NCBI RefSeq assembly: GCF_035593305.1
Contig: NZ_CP141615.1
Location: 1,302,001 to 1,366,000, forward strand
Reading direction: 5' to 3'
DNA from: Limnochorda sp. L945t
Lineage (GTDB): Bacteria > Bacillota > Limnochordia > Limnochordales > Geochordaceae
Length of the DNA: 64,000 nt
The notes beneath the pieces are model-generated. The model saw nothing but the letters and a program-made list of their open reading frames with translations. It was not told the origin of the DNA and made no database searches. Position numbers and translations under genes: made by a program. Each line of letters starts with the position of its first letter. The first letter of the stretch is position 1. Below are positions 8,909 to 17,431 of this stretch, one piece after another.

Positions 8909-10447
8909 ATGCTGAGTCTTCTGGTCTTTGCGCCGCTCATCGGATCCCTGGTCCTGGTGTTGATGCCCAAGGACGACAAGCCACTGCTGCGCAGGACGGC
9001 GCTGGCCTTTTCGCTGGTCCCGCTGGCGGTGGTGCTGGTCCTTTGGACCCGGTTCGACACCACCGTCCAGGGCATGCAGTTCGTCGAGCGGGTCCCCTGG
9101 ATCCCGAGCGTCGGCATCCAGTACTTCCTGGGGGTCGACGGCATCAGCTTCCCCATGCTGATCGTCACGGCCCTCGTCACGACGCTCGCCATCCTGGTCT
9201 CCTTCAGCATCGAGGAGCGGGTCAAGGACTTCATGGCCCTCATGCTGCTGCTGGAGACGGGCATGCTGGGGGTCTTCGTCTCGCTCGACTACTTCCTGTT
9301 CTATATCTTCTGGGAAGTGGTCCTGGTGCCGATGTACTTCATCATCGGCATCTGGGGCGGGCCCCGGCGGGAGTACGCGGCCATCAAGTTCTTCATTTAC
9401 ACGCTGCTCGGCTCCGTGGTGATGCTGGTCGGCATCCTGGCCCTGTACTTCCAGAGCGGCCTCGGCACCTTCGACATGCTGGAGATCGCCGAGAAGGCCC
9501 GGCTGGCGCCGACGGCCCAGTACTGGATCTTCCTGCTGCTGTTCTTCGGCTTCGCGGTGAAGGTCCCCGTCTTTCCGTTCCACACCTGGTTGCCGGACGC
9601 CCACGTCGAGGCCCCGACCGGCGGCAGCATGTTGCTGGCGGGCGTCTTGCTGAAGATGGGCACCTACGGCTTTTACCGCATCAGCTACCCCACGCTGCCT
9701 GACGCCGCTCGGGCCTTTGCCATCGTCATGGGCGTCCTCGGCGTGATCAACATCATCTACGGCGCGCTGGTCGCCATGGCGCAGAAGGACCTCAAGAAGA
9801 TGGTGGCCTATTCGAGCATCAGCCACATGGGCTTCGTGCTGCTCGGGTTGGCGGCCATGACGCCCATGTCGATGGCGGGCGGGCTCTTCGTCATGATCTC
9901 CCACGGGCTCATCAGCCCGATGATGTTCTTCTACGCGGGCACCGTGCTGTACGAGCGCACCCATACCCGGATGCTCGACGAGATGAACGCGCTGTTCACC
10001 AAGATGCCGATTGCGGCCACGCTCATGGCGTTTGCCTCTTTCGCCAACCTGGGCCTGCCGGGGCTGTCGGGGTTTGCCGGGGAGTTCTTCACCTTCGTGG
10101 GGACCTTCCCGGTCTTGCCGGCGCTGGTCTACATCGGCGTGCTCGGGATGGTGCTGACCGCGGCGTATCACCTGTGGATGATGCAGCGGATCCTCATGGG
10201 CGACGCATCGGTTCACGCGGCCGGGCACGCGGATGCGCCAGCGGCCCACGGTGCACCCTCCCCCTCTTCCCACGCAGCGCACGCCGAGGCGCCGGCGCTG
10301 CGGCTGCCTGACCTGCGGCTGCGGGAAGCGCTGGTGAGCGCTCCCCTGATGGCGCTCATCGTGCTCTTCGGGGTGGCACCTTCGGTGCTGTTGCGCCTGT
10401 TCAACCCGTCGATCCAGGCGCTGCTCAACCGGCTGGGAGGGCTGTGA
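8909..10447 (+). CDS. nuoM: NADH-quinone oxidoreductase subunit M (proton channel)
   Basis: Second antiporter-like subunit, 512 aa. The channel residues sit in FWEVVLVPMYFIIG (glutamate) and FAVKVPVFPFHTWLPDAHVE (lysine). Between the last two helices, residues of about 433-455 form a hydrophilic loop rich in histidine and alanine (HAAGHADAPAAHGAP and on), unusual for this position. Gap to nuoL 9 bases. Confidence 0.95.
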   Translation: MLSLLVFAPLIGSLVLVLMPKDDKPLLRRTALAFSLVPLAVVLVLWTRFDTTVQGMQFVERVPWIPSVGIQYFLGVDGISFPMLIVTALVTTLAILVSFSIEERVKDFMALMLLLETGMLGVFVSLDYFLFYIFWEVVLVPMYFIIGIWGGPRREYAAIKFFIYTLLGSVVMLVGILALYFQSGLGTFDMLEIAEKARLAPTAQYWIFLLLFFGFAVKVPVFPFHTWLPDAHVEAPTGGSMLLAGVLLKMGTYGFYRISYPTLPDAARAFAIVMGVLGVINIIYGALVAMAQKDLKKMVAYSSISHMGFVLLGLAAMTPMSMAGGLFVMISHGLISPMMFFYAGTVLYERTHTRMLDEMNALFTKMPIAATLMAFASFANLGLPGLSGFAGEFFTFVGTFPVLPALVYIGVLGMVLTAAYHLWMMQRILMGDASVHAAGHADAPAAHGAPSPSSHAAHAEAPALRLPDLRLREALVSAPLMALIVLFGVAPSVLLRLFNPSIQALLNRLGGL

Positions 10448-10451
10448 CGGC

Positions 10452-11915
10452 ATGACCGACTGGATGATGGTCCTGCCCCAGCTCCTGCTCACCGCCGGCG
10501 GGCTGGCGGTCATCGGGGTGGATCTGGCCGCGAAGCGGCAGGAGCTCTCGGCCCTCACGGCCGGGCTCACCCTGGCCGTCGCCGCGGCGGCGGTGGGAGC
10601 GGCCGCCCGCAGGGCGGGGGAAGCGTGGCAGAGCATGCTCGTGGTGGATGGCTTCTCCACCTTCTTCTCCATGCTCTTCCTGGTCACGGGCGCGCTGGTC
10701 GTGCTCTTCTCGCTGCCCTACGTGCGAAAGAAGGAGATCCACGCCGGCGAGTTTTACTCGCTGCTGGTCTTCGTGGTCCTGGGCATGACGATGATGGCCT
10801 CGTCGCGGGACCTGCTGGTGATCTGGCTGGGGTTGGAGCTGCTCTCCATTGGCTCGTACGTGCTGGCAGGCATGCTCAAGGATGACCCCCGCTCGCTCGA
10901 GGCCTCCCTCAAGTACTTCCTCATCGGCGCCATGACGTCGGCGGTGCTGTTGTTCGGGCTTTCGCTCCTGTATGGGGTGTCCGGTGCGACCCACCTGGAG
11001 GCGATCCGCCGGGCCGTGGCCGTTGGCGGCCCCTGGAAGAGCGTCGCGCTGGTCGGCATGTGGTTCCTGGCGGTCGGGTTCGGCTTCAAGGTGGCCGCGG
11101 TGCCGTTCCACATGTGGGCGCCGGACGTCTATCACGGGGCTCCGACGCCGGTGGCGGCGCTGCTCATCGCCGGCTCGGAGGCGGCCGCCTTCTCGGCGCT
11201 CATCCGGGTCTTCAACGAGGCCTTTGCGCCGCTTGCCGCCGACTGGCGCGCGGTCTTCACGGTACTGGCGGTCGCCACCATGACCTACGGCAACGCGGTA
11301 GCCCTCGTGCAAACCAGCGCCAAGCGCATGATGGCGTACTCGGCCATCGCTCAGGCCGGTTACGTGCTGGTGGGCATGGCCGTCGGCACCCCGGAGGCGG
11401 TGAGCGCCATGCTCTACTACCTGCTGGCCTACGCCTTCATGGTGCTCGGCACTTTTGCGGTCATCGCCTGGCTCTCTTTGTCCAGGCCCGACGAGATGCT
11501 GGACGACTTCCAGGGCCTGGGCCGCCGGGTGCCCTGGGTGGCCGCCCTCACGGTGCTCCTGATGCTCTCCTTCATCGGGATCCCGCCGACGGCGGGCTTT
11601 GCCGGGAAGTTCTACCTGATCAAGTCGGCCGTGAGTGCCGGCATGGTCTGGCTGGCCGTGGTCATGGTCGTCAACAGCGCGATCTCGGCAGGCTACTACT
11701 ACGGGATCGTGCGGAGGATGTACCTCGAGGGCGACGCCGTGCGGGAGCGGACGGCCATGCAACAAGCGGCCCCGAGCGCGGCATCGAGTATGCCCCGTCC
11801 CATGCAGCTCGCGCTGGTCATCTCGGCGGCGGCCACGGTCCTGCTTCTGCTCTTCCCCCAACCGATCCTGGACTGGCTCGGCCAGGCCCAGCACGTGCTC
11901 GCCATGCTACCCTGA
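10452..11915 (+). CDS. nuoN: NADH-quinone oxidoreductase subunit N (proton channel)
   Basis: Third antiporter-like subunit, 487 aa. WLGLELLSIGSYVLAG carries the channel glutamate and GFKVAAVPFHMWAPDVYHGA the lysine. It is the last gene of the operon and is followed by a strong hairpin. No nuoE, nuoF or nuoG follows. The product therefore lacks the NADH-oxidising module unless those genes are elsewhere. Confidence 0.95.
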   Translation: MTDWMMVLPQLLLTAGGLAVIGVDLAAKRQELSALTAGLTLAVAAAAVGAAARRAGEAWQSMLVVDGFSTFFSMLFLVTGALVVLFSLPYVRKKEIHAGEFYSLLVFVVLGMTMMASSRDLLVIWLGLELLSIGSYVLAGMLKDDPRSLEASLKYFLIGAMTSAVLLFGLSLLYGVSGATHLEAIRRAVAVGGPWKSVALVGMWFLAVGFGFKVAAVPFHMWAPDVYHGAPTPVAALLIAGSEAAAFSALIRVFNEAFAPLAADWRAVFTVLAVATMTYGNAVALVQTSAKRMMAYSAIAQAGYVLVGMAVGTPEAVSAMLYYLLAYAFMVLGTFAVIAWLSLSRPDEMLDDFQGLGRRVPWVAALTVLLMLSFIGIPPTAGFAGKFYLIKSAVSAGMVWLAVVMVVNSAISAGYYYGIVRRMYLEGDAVRERTAMQQAAPSAASSMPRPMQLALVISAAATVLLLLFPQPILDWLGQAQHVLAMLP

Positions 11916-11916
11916 C

Positions 11917-11944
11917 GGCCGCCCGCCGTTGCTCGCGGGCGGCC
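11917..11944 (+). terminator. hairpin after nuoN
   Basis: A perfect 10-bp GC stem GGCCGCCCGC/GCGGGCGGCC with an 8-base loop begins just after the nuoN stop. There is no T-run directly after it; a five-T run appears only near 11995. It probably ends or stabilises the nuo transcript. Confidence 0.5.
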
Positions 11945-12013
11945 CCGCCGCATGAACGGGGAGATCTCGGGGCGCGTCGGGTCGCCGGTGGGGTTTTTCG
12001 TCTCGCCGGGGGA

Positions 12014-12088
12014 TGGTGGACCTGATGGGATTCGAACCCACGACCTCTGCAGTGCGATTGCAGCGCTCTCCCACTGAGCTACAGGCCC
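12014..12088 (-). tRNA. tRNA-Ala (anticodon CGC)
   Basis: The minus strand folds as a full cloverleaf. The acceptor stem GGGCCTG/CAGGTCC contains the G3-U70 wobble pair that identifies alanine tRNAs. There is a D arm with TAGCTCAGTGGGAGAGC, an anticodon stem CTGCA/TGCAG with loop ATCGCAC (anticodon CGC), and a T arm with GTTCGAATCCC. The 3' CCA is encoded. It reads alanine GCG codons. Confidence 0.95.
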
Positions 12089-12113
12089 ACGCGCCATTGG
12101 CGTGCCGTCCCCG

Positions 12114-12119
12114 ATTATA
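12114..12119 (-). promoter_or_regulatory. -10 element of the tRNA-Ala promoter
   Basis: TATAAT on the minus strand lies 25 bases before the tRNA 5' end. The -35 is not recognisable. Confidence 0.45.
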
Positions 12120-12172
12120 CACGACCGGGGCCGGTGGGGAAAGGCCCATGCCGGGATAGACTAAGACCCGAC

Positions 12173-14083
12173 ATGATCCCGTCGGGTGACGTACTCGCCC
12201 TGGCCTTCCCACGGATCGATCGGGCTTTGTTGCTCGGCCCCGGTGCTGCCGGCCCCCTGCGGGCCGCCAAGGGCCTGGGCGCGCCGTTGGAGCGGGGCCT
12301 CGTCCACGAGGTCCGGGTCGCCGGCGCCTCGGCTCCCCTTCGCATCGAAGGGTATGCTCCGCCGGGGATACGGTGGCGCGCGGCGTGGCGCCGGGCGCTG
12401 CGCTCGCCGGCCGGGGGCACCCATGCCCGCCTCTTCGCCGCCGCGTGGCGGGGGGATGCGCTGCGGCCCCACCCGGGCAAGGACCAGCTCCTCTCCCTTC
12501 CTTTCCTGGCCCACCGGTGGCGGACCGCCGGGGTCATCCCCTACCCGCACCAGATCGCCGCGGCCCGCCGGGTGATCTTCGAACTGGGTGGCCGGGCCAT
12601 CCTGGCCGACGAGGTGGGACTCGGCAAGACCATCGAGGCCGGGCTCGTCCTTCACGAACTCATGCTGCGCCGCCTGGTCATCCGAGCGCTGGTGCTGGTC
12701 CCTTCGGGGCTGTGCTGGCAGTGGTACCAGGAGCTCAGGGAGAAGTTCGACCTCCCGGCCGAGCTACAGGCCAGCGAGTGGGACTGGGGCCGGGTGCCCT
12801 TGCTGGTGGCCTCCCTCGACACCGCCAAGCGCCCGCCCCACCGGGAGGCCGTCCTCGCGCAGGAGTACGACATGGTGATCGTGGACGAGGCGCACCGCCT
12901 GAAGAACGACCGCACCCGCTCCTTCGAACTGGTCGCCGCCACCCGCACGCGCTACTTGCTCCTGGTGACGGCGACCCCGGTCCACAACCACGCCGGCGAA
13001 CTCCTCTCCCTGGTCCGCCTGGTCTCCGGCCAGCGCGCCATCCGGCTGCCCGCGGCGGCCAGGCGGATGGTGCCGGACGACCCGGCGGCGCACACCCTGC
13101 GCCGGGCGGCCCGGTCGGTGATGGTCCGGTACCGGCGCTCCGAGACCCCCATCCCTTTCACGGCCCGCCACCTCCACACCGTGCCGGTCCGCCTGACCCA
13201 GCAGGAGGCGGCGCTCTACGCCGACCTCGACCGGTTGGTGATGGAGGAGGCCGGCGGCGGCCGGGCGGGCCACCACGTACTGGCCTTCCTGACCCTCAAG
13301 CGGGAGCTGTGCTCGAGCCCGCACGCCCTGGCCGCCAGCCTGCGGCGCATGGTGGCCCACCGCAGCGCATCCCACCTCGTGGCACTGGCGGAGCGGGCCG
13401 AGCAGACCCTGCGCTGGGCCAAGGCGGATGCGGCCCTTCGCCTCGTGCGCCGGCTCGGCGACGAGCACGTGCTCCTCTTCACCGAGTACGTGGCGACCCA
13501 GCGGGCGCTGGCCGAACGCCTGGCCGAGCTGGGGCGCCCCGTCGTGCTTTTCCACGGGCAGCTGACGCCCATGCAGCGCGACTGGGCCCGGGGAGTCTTC
13601 GAGCGCCAGGCCCCTGTCATGGTCTCCACCGACGCCGGCGCCGAGGGCGTCAACTTGCAGTTTTGCCGGCACGTCGTCAACGTCGACTTGCCGTGGAACC
13701 CCATGCGCATCGAACAGCGCATCGGGCGCGTCCACCGGCTGGGACAGGCCCGGGACGTCCACATATGGAACCTGGTGGCCCGCTCGACCATCGAGGAGTA
13801 CGTGGTCTACCTCCTGGTGCAGAAGCTCGACCTGTTCCGCCGCTTCGTCGGGGAACTCGATCGCATCGTGGAAGACGTGCCCGTGGTGGCCCGCCTCGAA
13901 CGGGATCTCACGCGCCTTTTCACCCGCGCCGCCACGGACGCCATGACCGCGCAGCAAATCCAGCAGGCGCTGCAGCAGCTGGCCGGGGCCTGGCAGGACG
14001 CCCTCTCCCGGCTGGACGGCGACGCCGGCGCCGGTCACCCCGGGGCCCCGGCTGCTTCGAAGGGGGCGAGGAGGCGGCGTTGA
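12173..14083 (+). CDS. SNF2-family helicase, YqhH-like
   Basis: SF2 DNA translocase of the RapA/YqhH type (636 aa from the ATG at 12173). After about 130 residues of unique sequence come motif Q (YPHQIAAARRV), Walker A (ILADEVGLGKTIEAG), DEAH box (VIVDEAHRLKN), motif III (LLVTATPVHN), and helicase-C motifs STDAGAEGVNLQ and the arginine-finger segment DLPWNPMRIEQRIGRVHRLG. No nuclease or other effector domain is visible. It overlaps the next gene by four bases. In Bacillus, YqhH is paired with YqhG in the same way; the cellular role there is not firmly known. A GTG at 12134 would add 13 residues. Confidence 0.85.
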   Translation: MIPSGDVLALAFPRIDRALLLGPGAAGPLRAAKGLGAPLERGLVHEVRVAGASAPLRIEGYAPPGIRWRAAWRRALRSPAGGTHARLFAAAWRGDALRPHPGKDQLLSLPFLAHRWRTAGVIPYPHQIAAARRVIFELGGRAILADEVGLGKTIEAGLVLHELMLRRLVIRALVLVPSGLCWQWYQELREKFDLPAELQASEWDWGRVPLLVASLDTAKRPPHREAVLAQEYDMVIVDEAHRLKNDRTRSFELVAATRTRYLLLVTATPVHNHAGELLSLVRLVSGQRAIRLPAAARRMVPDDPAAHTLRRAARSVMVRYRRSETPIPFTARHLHTVPVRLTQQEAALYADLDRLVMEEAGGGRAGHHVLAFLTLKRELCSSPHALAASLRRMVAHRSASHLVALAERAEQTLRWAKADAALRLVRRLGDEHVLLFTEYVATQRALAERLAELGRPVVLFHGQLTPMQRDWARGVFERQAPVMVSTDAGAEGVNLQFCRHVVNVDLPWNPMRIEQRIGRVHRLGQARDVHIWNLVARSTIEEYVVYLLVQKLDLFRRFVGELDRIVEDVPVVARLERDLTRLFTRAATDAMTAQQIQQALQQLAGAWQDALSRLDGDAGAGHPGAPAASKGARRRR

Positions 14084-14964
14084 AGAGACCTCCGTCCTCC
14101 CCTGCCACCCGGGGGTGCCGCGACTTCTGCCTGGAGGTGCTCACTCTGGCCGGAGCCCGGGCGATGGCATTGCGCCGGGACGGGCCGAGCATCTACCACG
14201 TCGAGCTCCCGGAGGACCTCGCCTGGCAGTGGGGGCACCGGGGGCGGCCCCATCCGCCGCTCGACCTGGTCTTCGACCCGCCTTTGGGCGGCGCCCCGGC
14301 CGGCCCGGGCGAGCCGGCGCCGGCTGACGGGCCGGAATGGGTCGAGCCCGGCTCCCGGCGCTTCTGGGACATCTGGCAGCTCTGCCTGCAGCGCGCGCCG
14401 TTGGGCGTCTTCCACGAGCCGGCGCCTCAAGGCCCGGCGGCCTACCGGCCGGCTCTTTGGCTGCGTTGCGACGCCGCCTGGGCGGGAGGGCCGCTGGCCG
14501 CCGCTCCTCGGCCTCACGGCGCGGTCGTCTGGATATCCCTGGCGCCCGGCACCGCGGGCAAGAGCGAGCAGCCCGCCCACGTCTCCTGGCTGGGGGAGCC
14601 TCCGGATCCGTCCCTGCACCCACCGAGTGCCGGCGTCTTACGGGTGGTCTGGGGACGGCCGCCCTCCCGCGCCGCGCGCCGATCGGTCAAGCTGGGACAG
14701 GCTTTGGACATGGCGGCGCAGGCCGTCGCCCGGGAGCTCGGGCGGGTCCCCGAGCTGCGCTCCTGGGCGAGGGCGGCCGCGGTGGCGGGTGGAGCGGCCA
14801 CCTTGCGCCTCGTGCTGGTCCTGGCGGCGCTCACCTACCTGCCGGCGGAGCGGCCATGGCCCCCTCCCGCCCTCCTGCAGCTCGACGATCGGCGAAACGG
14901 CGCATTCGCTCCAGCTGCCGGCGCAGGCGCACCTCGAGGTCTGCGGGAAGAGGAGGCCCCATGA
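14080..14964 (+). CDS. YqhG-like partner of the SNF2 helicase
   Basis: The 294-aa product starts at a TTG overlapping the helicase stop (TTGA), with GAGGAGG 5 bases upstream, so the two are translationally coupled. Segments such as YHVELPEDLAWQWG near the N-terminus and EWVEPGSRRFWDIW further on resemble the Bacillus YqhG family as I remember it. No catalytic motif, signal peptide or clear membrane span is visible. The C-terminus is proline- and alanine-rich. The last 134 bases overlap the 3' end of mrfA on the other strand. Function unknown; likely an accessory factor of the helicase. Confidence 0.65.
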   Translation: MKRPPSSPATRGCRDFCLEVLTLAGARAMALRRDGPSIYHVELPEDLAWQWGHRGRPHPPLDLVFDPPLGGAPAGPGEPAPADGPEWVEPGSRRFWDIWQLCLQRAPLGVFHEPAPQGPAAYRPALWLRCDAAWAGGPLAAAPRPHGAVVWISLAPGTAGKSEQPAHVSWLGEPPDPSLHPPSAGVLRVVWGRPPSRAARRSVKLGQALDMAAQAVARELGRVPELRSWARAAAVAGGAATLRLVLVLAALTYLPAERPWPPPALLQLDDRRNGAFAPAAGAGAPRGLREEEAP

Positions 14965-17431
14965 CCGGGGGAGGCACGGGGATCCGCTCCCCCTCCTTTC
15001 CCCCGTCCGGCGTGGCCGCAGGCGGTGGCCCGGGAGGCGGCAGCCCTGCCGCCTCCCCCGGCTCCGCGACCCGGGCCGCAGCAGGCTCCAGGAGAGCCTC
15101 GAGGAGTCGCAGCGCCGCCGCCTTGTCGGGCACCCGGCCCCGGGCGGTCGTATCGGGGTCGGTCTGGGACGACGGCGGCAGCGGGGCTCCCACGCACGAC
15201 GGGCAGCCCGACTCGCACGGGCACCGGGCCACGAGGTCCCGGGCCGCCCGTACGAGTGGCTCCACCGCTTCGAAGGCCTGCCGCGCGAATCCCGCCCCGC
15301 CCGGGTGCCGGTCGTACACGTAGACCGCGGGGCCGCCTGCCGGGCCCGTGTCGACCACGGCGCCGACGTCCGGCCCGTCGCACCCGGCAAACAGGGGCAG
15401 CACGCCGACCACGGCGTTGGCCACCCCCCACAGGGCGTCCACGGGCTGGGCCCCCATGGCCGTGACCGCCGCCACCGCCCCTGGATCAGGGGTGAGCGCC
15501 AGGGCGTTCGTGTAAATCTCCGTGGGCGGAAGCTCCACCCTCCCCCACCCGAGGCTGTCGCGGCTTTCGAAGCGTACCTTCTTGAACATGTAGACCAGCT
15601 GCGTGACCACCGCGTCGCCGAACTGGGCGGTGCCCCCGGGAATGCGCCGGGCAAGCAGCGGCCCTGCCTCCACCACCGGGCGAACCCGCTGCTCGGCCAC
15701 CGCCTGGGTGAAGTAATCGACCCCCTGGCGGCGCACCCACGCTACCTTGGCCTCGAGGTCGAGCCGGTCGACGACGAAGGTCTCCCCCTCGTGGAGGTAG
15801 GCAGCTTCAGGATGAAGCTGGAAGAAAGCGCTGGGCTCGTCCAGGCTTCCGATCACCCGGCCTCCCGGCGCGCCTGGGCGCTCGGCCTCCATGATGGTGT
15901 AGGTCGCTTCCGAAGCGGTGCGCAGCCCGAAGGCCCCGGCCGGATACCCGGAGCCCTTCCAGCGCCACGTGCGCCCGTCCCAGAAGAGGTCTCCCCCTTC
16001 GACCAGCAGCCGCAGCACCGCACCCGCATGAGGGCCGAAGCGATCGAGCTCCTGGGGGCTCAAGGGGAGTTCGTACGCGGCCGCCCGCAAGTGCCCCAGG
16101 ATGACCTGGGGGTTGTCGGGGTCGAGGACCCCCGGTTCGCTGGCGCGGCCCCACAGGTACTCCGGGTGGTTCGCCAGATACTGGTCCACCGGCGACTCGT
16201 GGGCGACCAGCACCGCCAGCCCGGTCTCCTGCTTGCGCCCCGCCCGGCCCGCCTGCTGCCGGACCGAGGCGATGGAGCCGGGGTAACCGACCAGGATGGC
16301 CGCCTCCAGCGCCCCCACATCGATGCCGAGCTCCAGGGCGCTGGTGCTGCACACCCCCAGAAGCTCCCCCTGAAAGAGCCTGCGCTCGATCTCCCGCCGC
16401 TCGGCGGCCAGGTACCCGCCCCGGTACGCCGCGATCCGGTTGGCCCGCGACGGCGCGAGCCGCTCGAGGCGCTCGCGCGTGTAGCGGTACAGGAGCTCCG
16501 CCACCACCCTGGCCCGCCCGAAAGCGATCGTCGGGATGCCGTCGGCGACGAGGCGGCTCATGAGGTCGGCCGCCTCCAGATTGGCCGAGCGCCGGGCAGG
16601 AGGATGCCCGACTCGGGGCGGGTTCCAGAGAATCATGCAGCGGCGGCCCCGCGGGGAGCCATCCTCGTCTACCAGCTCCACCGGCTGTCCGATGAGACGG
16701 GAGGCCATCTCCCGGGGATTGCCGATGGTCGCCGAGCAGAGCACGAACACCGGCGAGGCGCCCCAGTGCCGGGCGACGCGTTGCAGTCGGCGCAAGACGT
16801 TGGCCACGTGCGAACCGAACAGCCCGCGGTAAACGTGCATCTCGTCGACGGCCACGTACCGCAAGCCCCGCCAGAAGGCGCCCCAGGCCACGTGGTGGCC
16901 GAGCATCCCCGCGTGGAGCATGTCCGGGTTGGTCAGCAGGACCCGCCCGTACTCCCGCAACTGCTTGCGCTGGTCAGGCGGCGTATCCCCGTCGTAGGTG
17001 CCCGCCACGGCCGCGCCGTGCTGGCGCCGGCCGCGCACCGCGCCCGGCCCCAGCGCCTCCAGGAGCTCCAGCAGGGTGCGGAGCTGGTCCTGCGCCAGGG
17101 CTTTGGTCGGAAAGAGGTACAGGGCCGTCGCCCTGGGGTCCATCAGGAGCGCCTCCAGCACGGGGACGTGGTAGGCCAGGCTCTTGCCGCTGGCCGTCTC
17201 CGTCGCCACCGCCACGTGCCGCCCGGCACGGGCGTGCTCGATGGCAAGAGCCTGGTGTACGTAGAGCTGGTGGATCCCCCTGCGCTCCAGCGCCTGCTGC
17301 ACGGCGGGCAGCAAAGGCGGCGAGACGTCCCGGTAACGGGCCGGCCGCGCCTCCGTCCAGTGCACCGCCCGGATCGGGTCATCCGGCCCCGCCTGGACGT
17401 GCAGTTGTTCGAGCCACTTTTCGACGTCCAT
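14831..17431 (-). CDS. mrfA: MrfA/YprA-type DEAD/DEAH helicase with DUF1998-like zinc domain
   Basis: SF2 helicase of 866 aa. N-terminal RecA domain: ATETASGKS Walker A, VDEMH box in place of DEAH, and SATIGNP. Then a second RecA domain with STSALELGIDVGALEA and QQAGRAGR. The C-terminal region ends in the four-cysteine cluster CPCESGCPSC, the spacing of the zinc site in Bacillus MrfA, which repairs mitomycin-type DNA lesions. The frame runs upstream, but similarity starts at the ATG at 17431 (MDVEKWLEQ). It overlaps the upstream coiled-coil gene by 53 bases. The partner exonuclease gene mrfB is not adjacent. Confidence 0.88.
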   Translation of the reverse strand: MDVEKWLEQLHVQAGPDDPIRAVHWTEARPARYRDVSPPLLPAVQQALERRGIHQLYVHQALAIEHARAGRHVAVATETASGKSLAYHVPVLEALLMDPRATALYLFPTKALAQDQLRTLLELLEALGPGAVRGRRQHGAAVAGTYDGDTPPDQRKQLREYGRVLLTNPDMLHAGMLGHHVAWGAFWRGLRYVAVDEMHVYRGLFGSHVANVLRRLQRVARHWGASPVFVLCSATIGNPREMASRLIGQPVELVDEDGSPRGRRCMILWNPPRVGHPPARRSANLEAADLMSRLVADGIPTIAFGRARVVAELLYRYTRERLERLAPSRANRIAAYRGGYLAAERREIERRLFQGELLGVCSTSALELGIDVGALEAAILVGYPGSIASVRQQAGRAGRKQETGLAVLVAHESPVDQYLANHPEYLWGRASEPGVLDPDNPQVILGHLRAAAYELPLSPQELDRFGPHAGAVLRLLVEGGDLFWDGRTWRWKGSGYPAGAFGLRTASEATYTIMEAERPGAPGGRVIGSLDEPSAFFQLHPEAAYLHEGETFVVDRLDLEAKVAWVRRQGVDYFTQAVAEQRVRPVVEAGPLLARRIPGGTAQFGDAVVTQLVYMFKKVRFESRDSLGWGRVELPPTEIYTNALALTPDPGAVAAVTAMGAQPVDALWGVANAVVGVLPLFAGCDGPDVGAVVDTGPAGGPAVYVYDRHPGGAGFARQAFEAVEPLVRAARDLVARCPCESGCPSCVGAPLPPSSQTDPDTTARGRVPDKAAALRLLEALLEPAAARVAEPGEAAGLPPPGPPPAATPDGGKEGERIPVPPPVMGPPLPADLEVRLRRQLERMRRFADRRAAGGREGAMAAPPAGR

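Noticed and set aside
12134-12172. GTG at 12134 as the start of the first SNF2 helicase
   Set aside because: It lies next to the divergent tRNA promoter and adds a basic, unconserved peptide. The ATG at 12173 is more likely, though neither has a strong ribosome-binding site.
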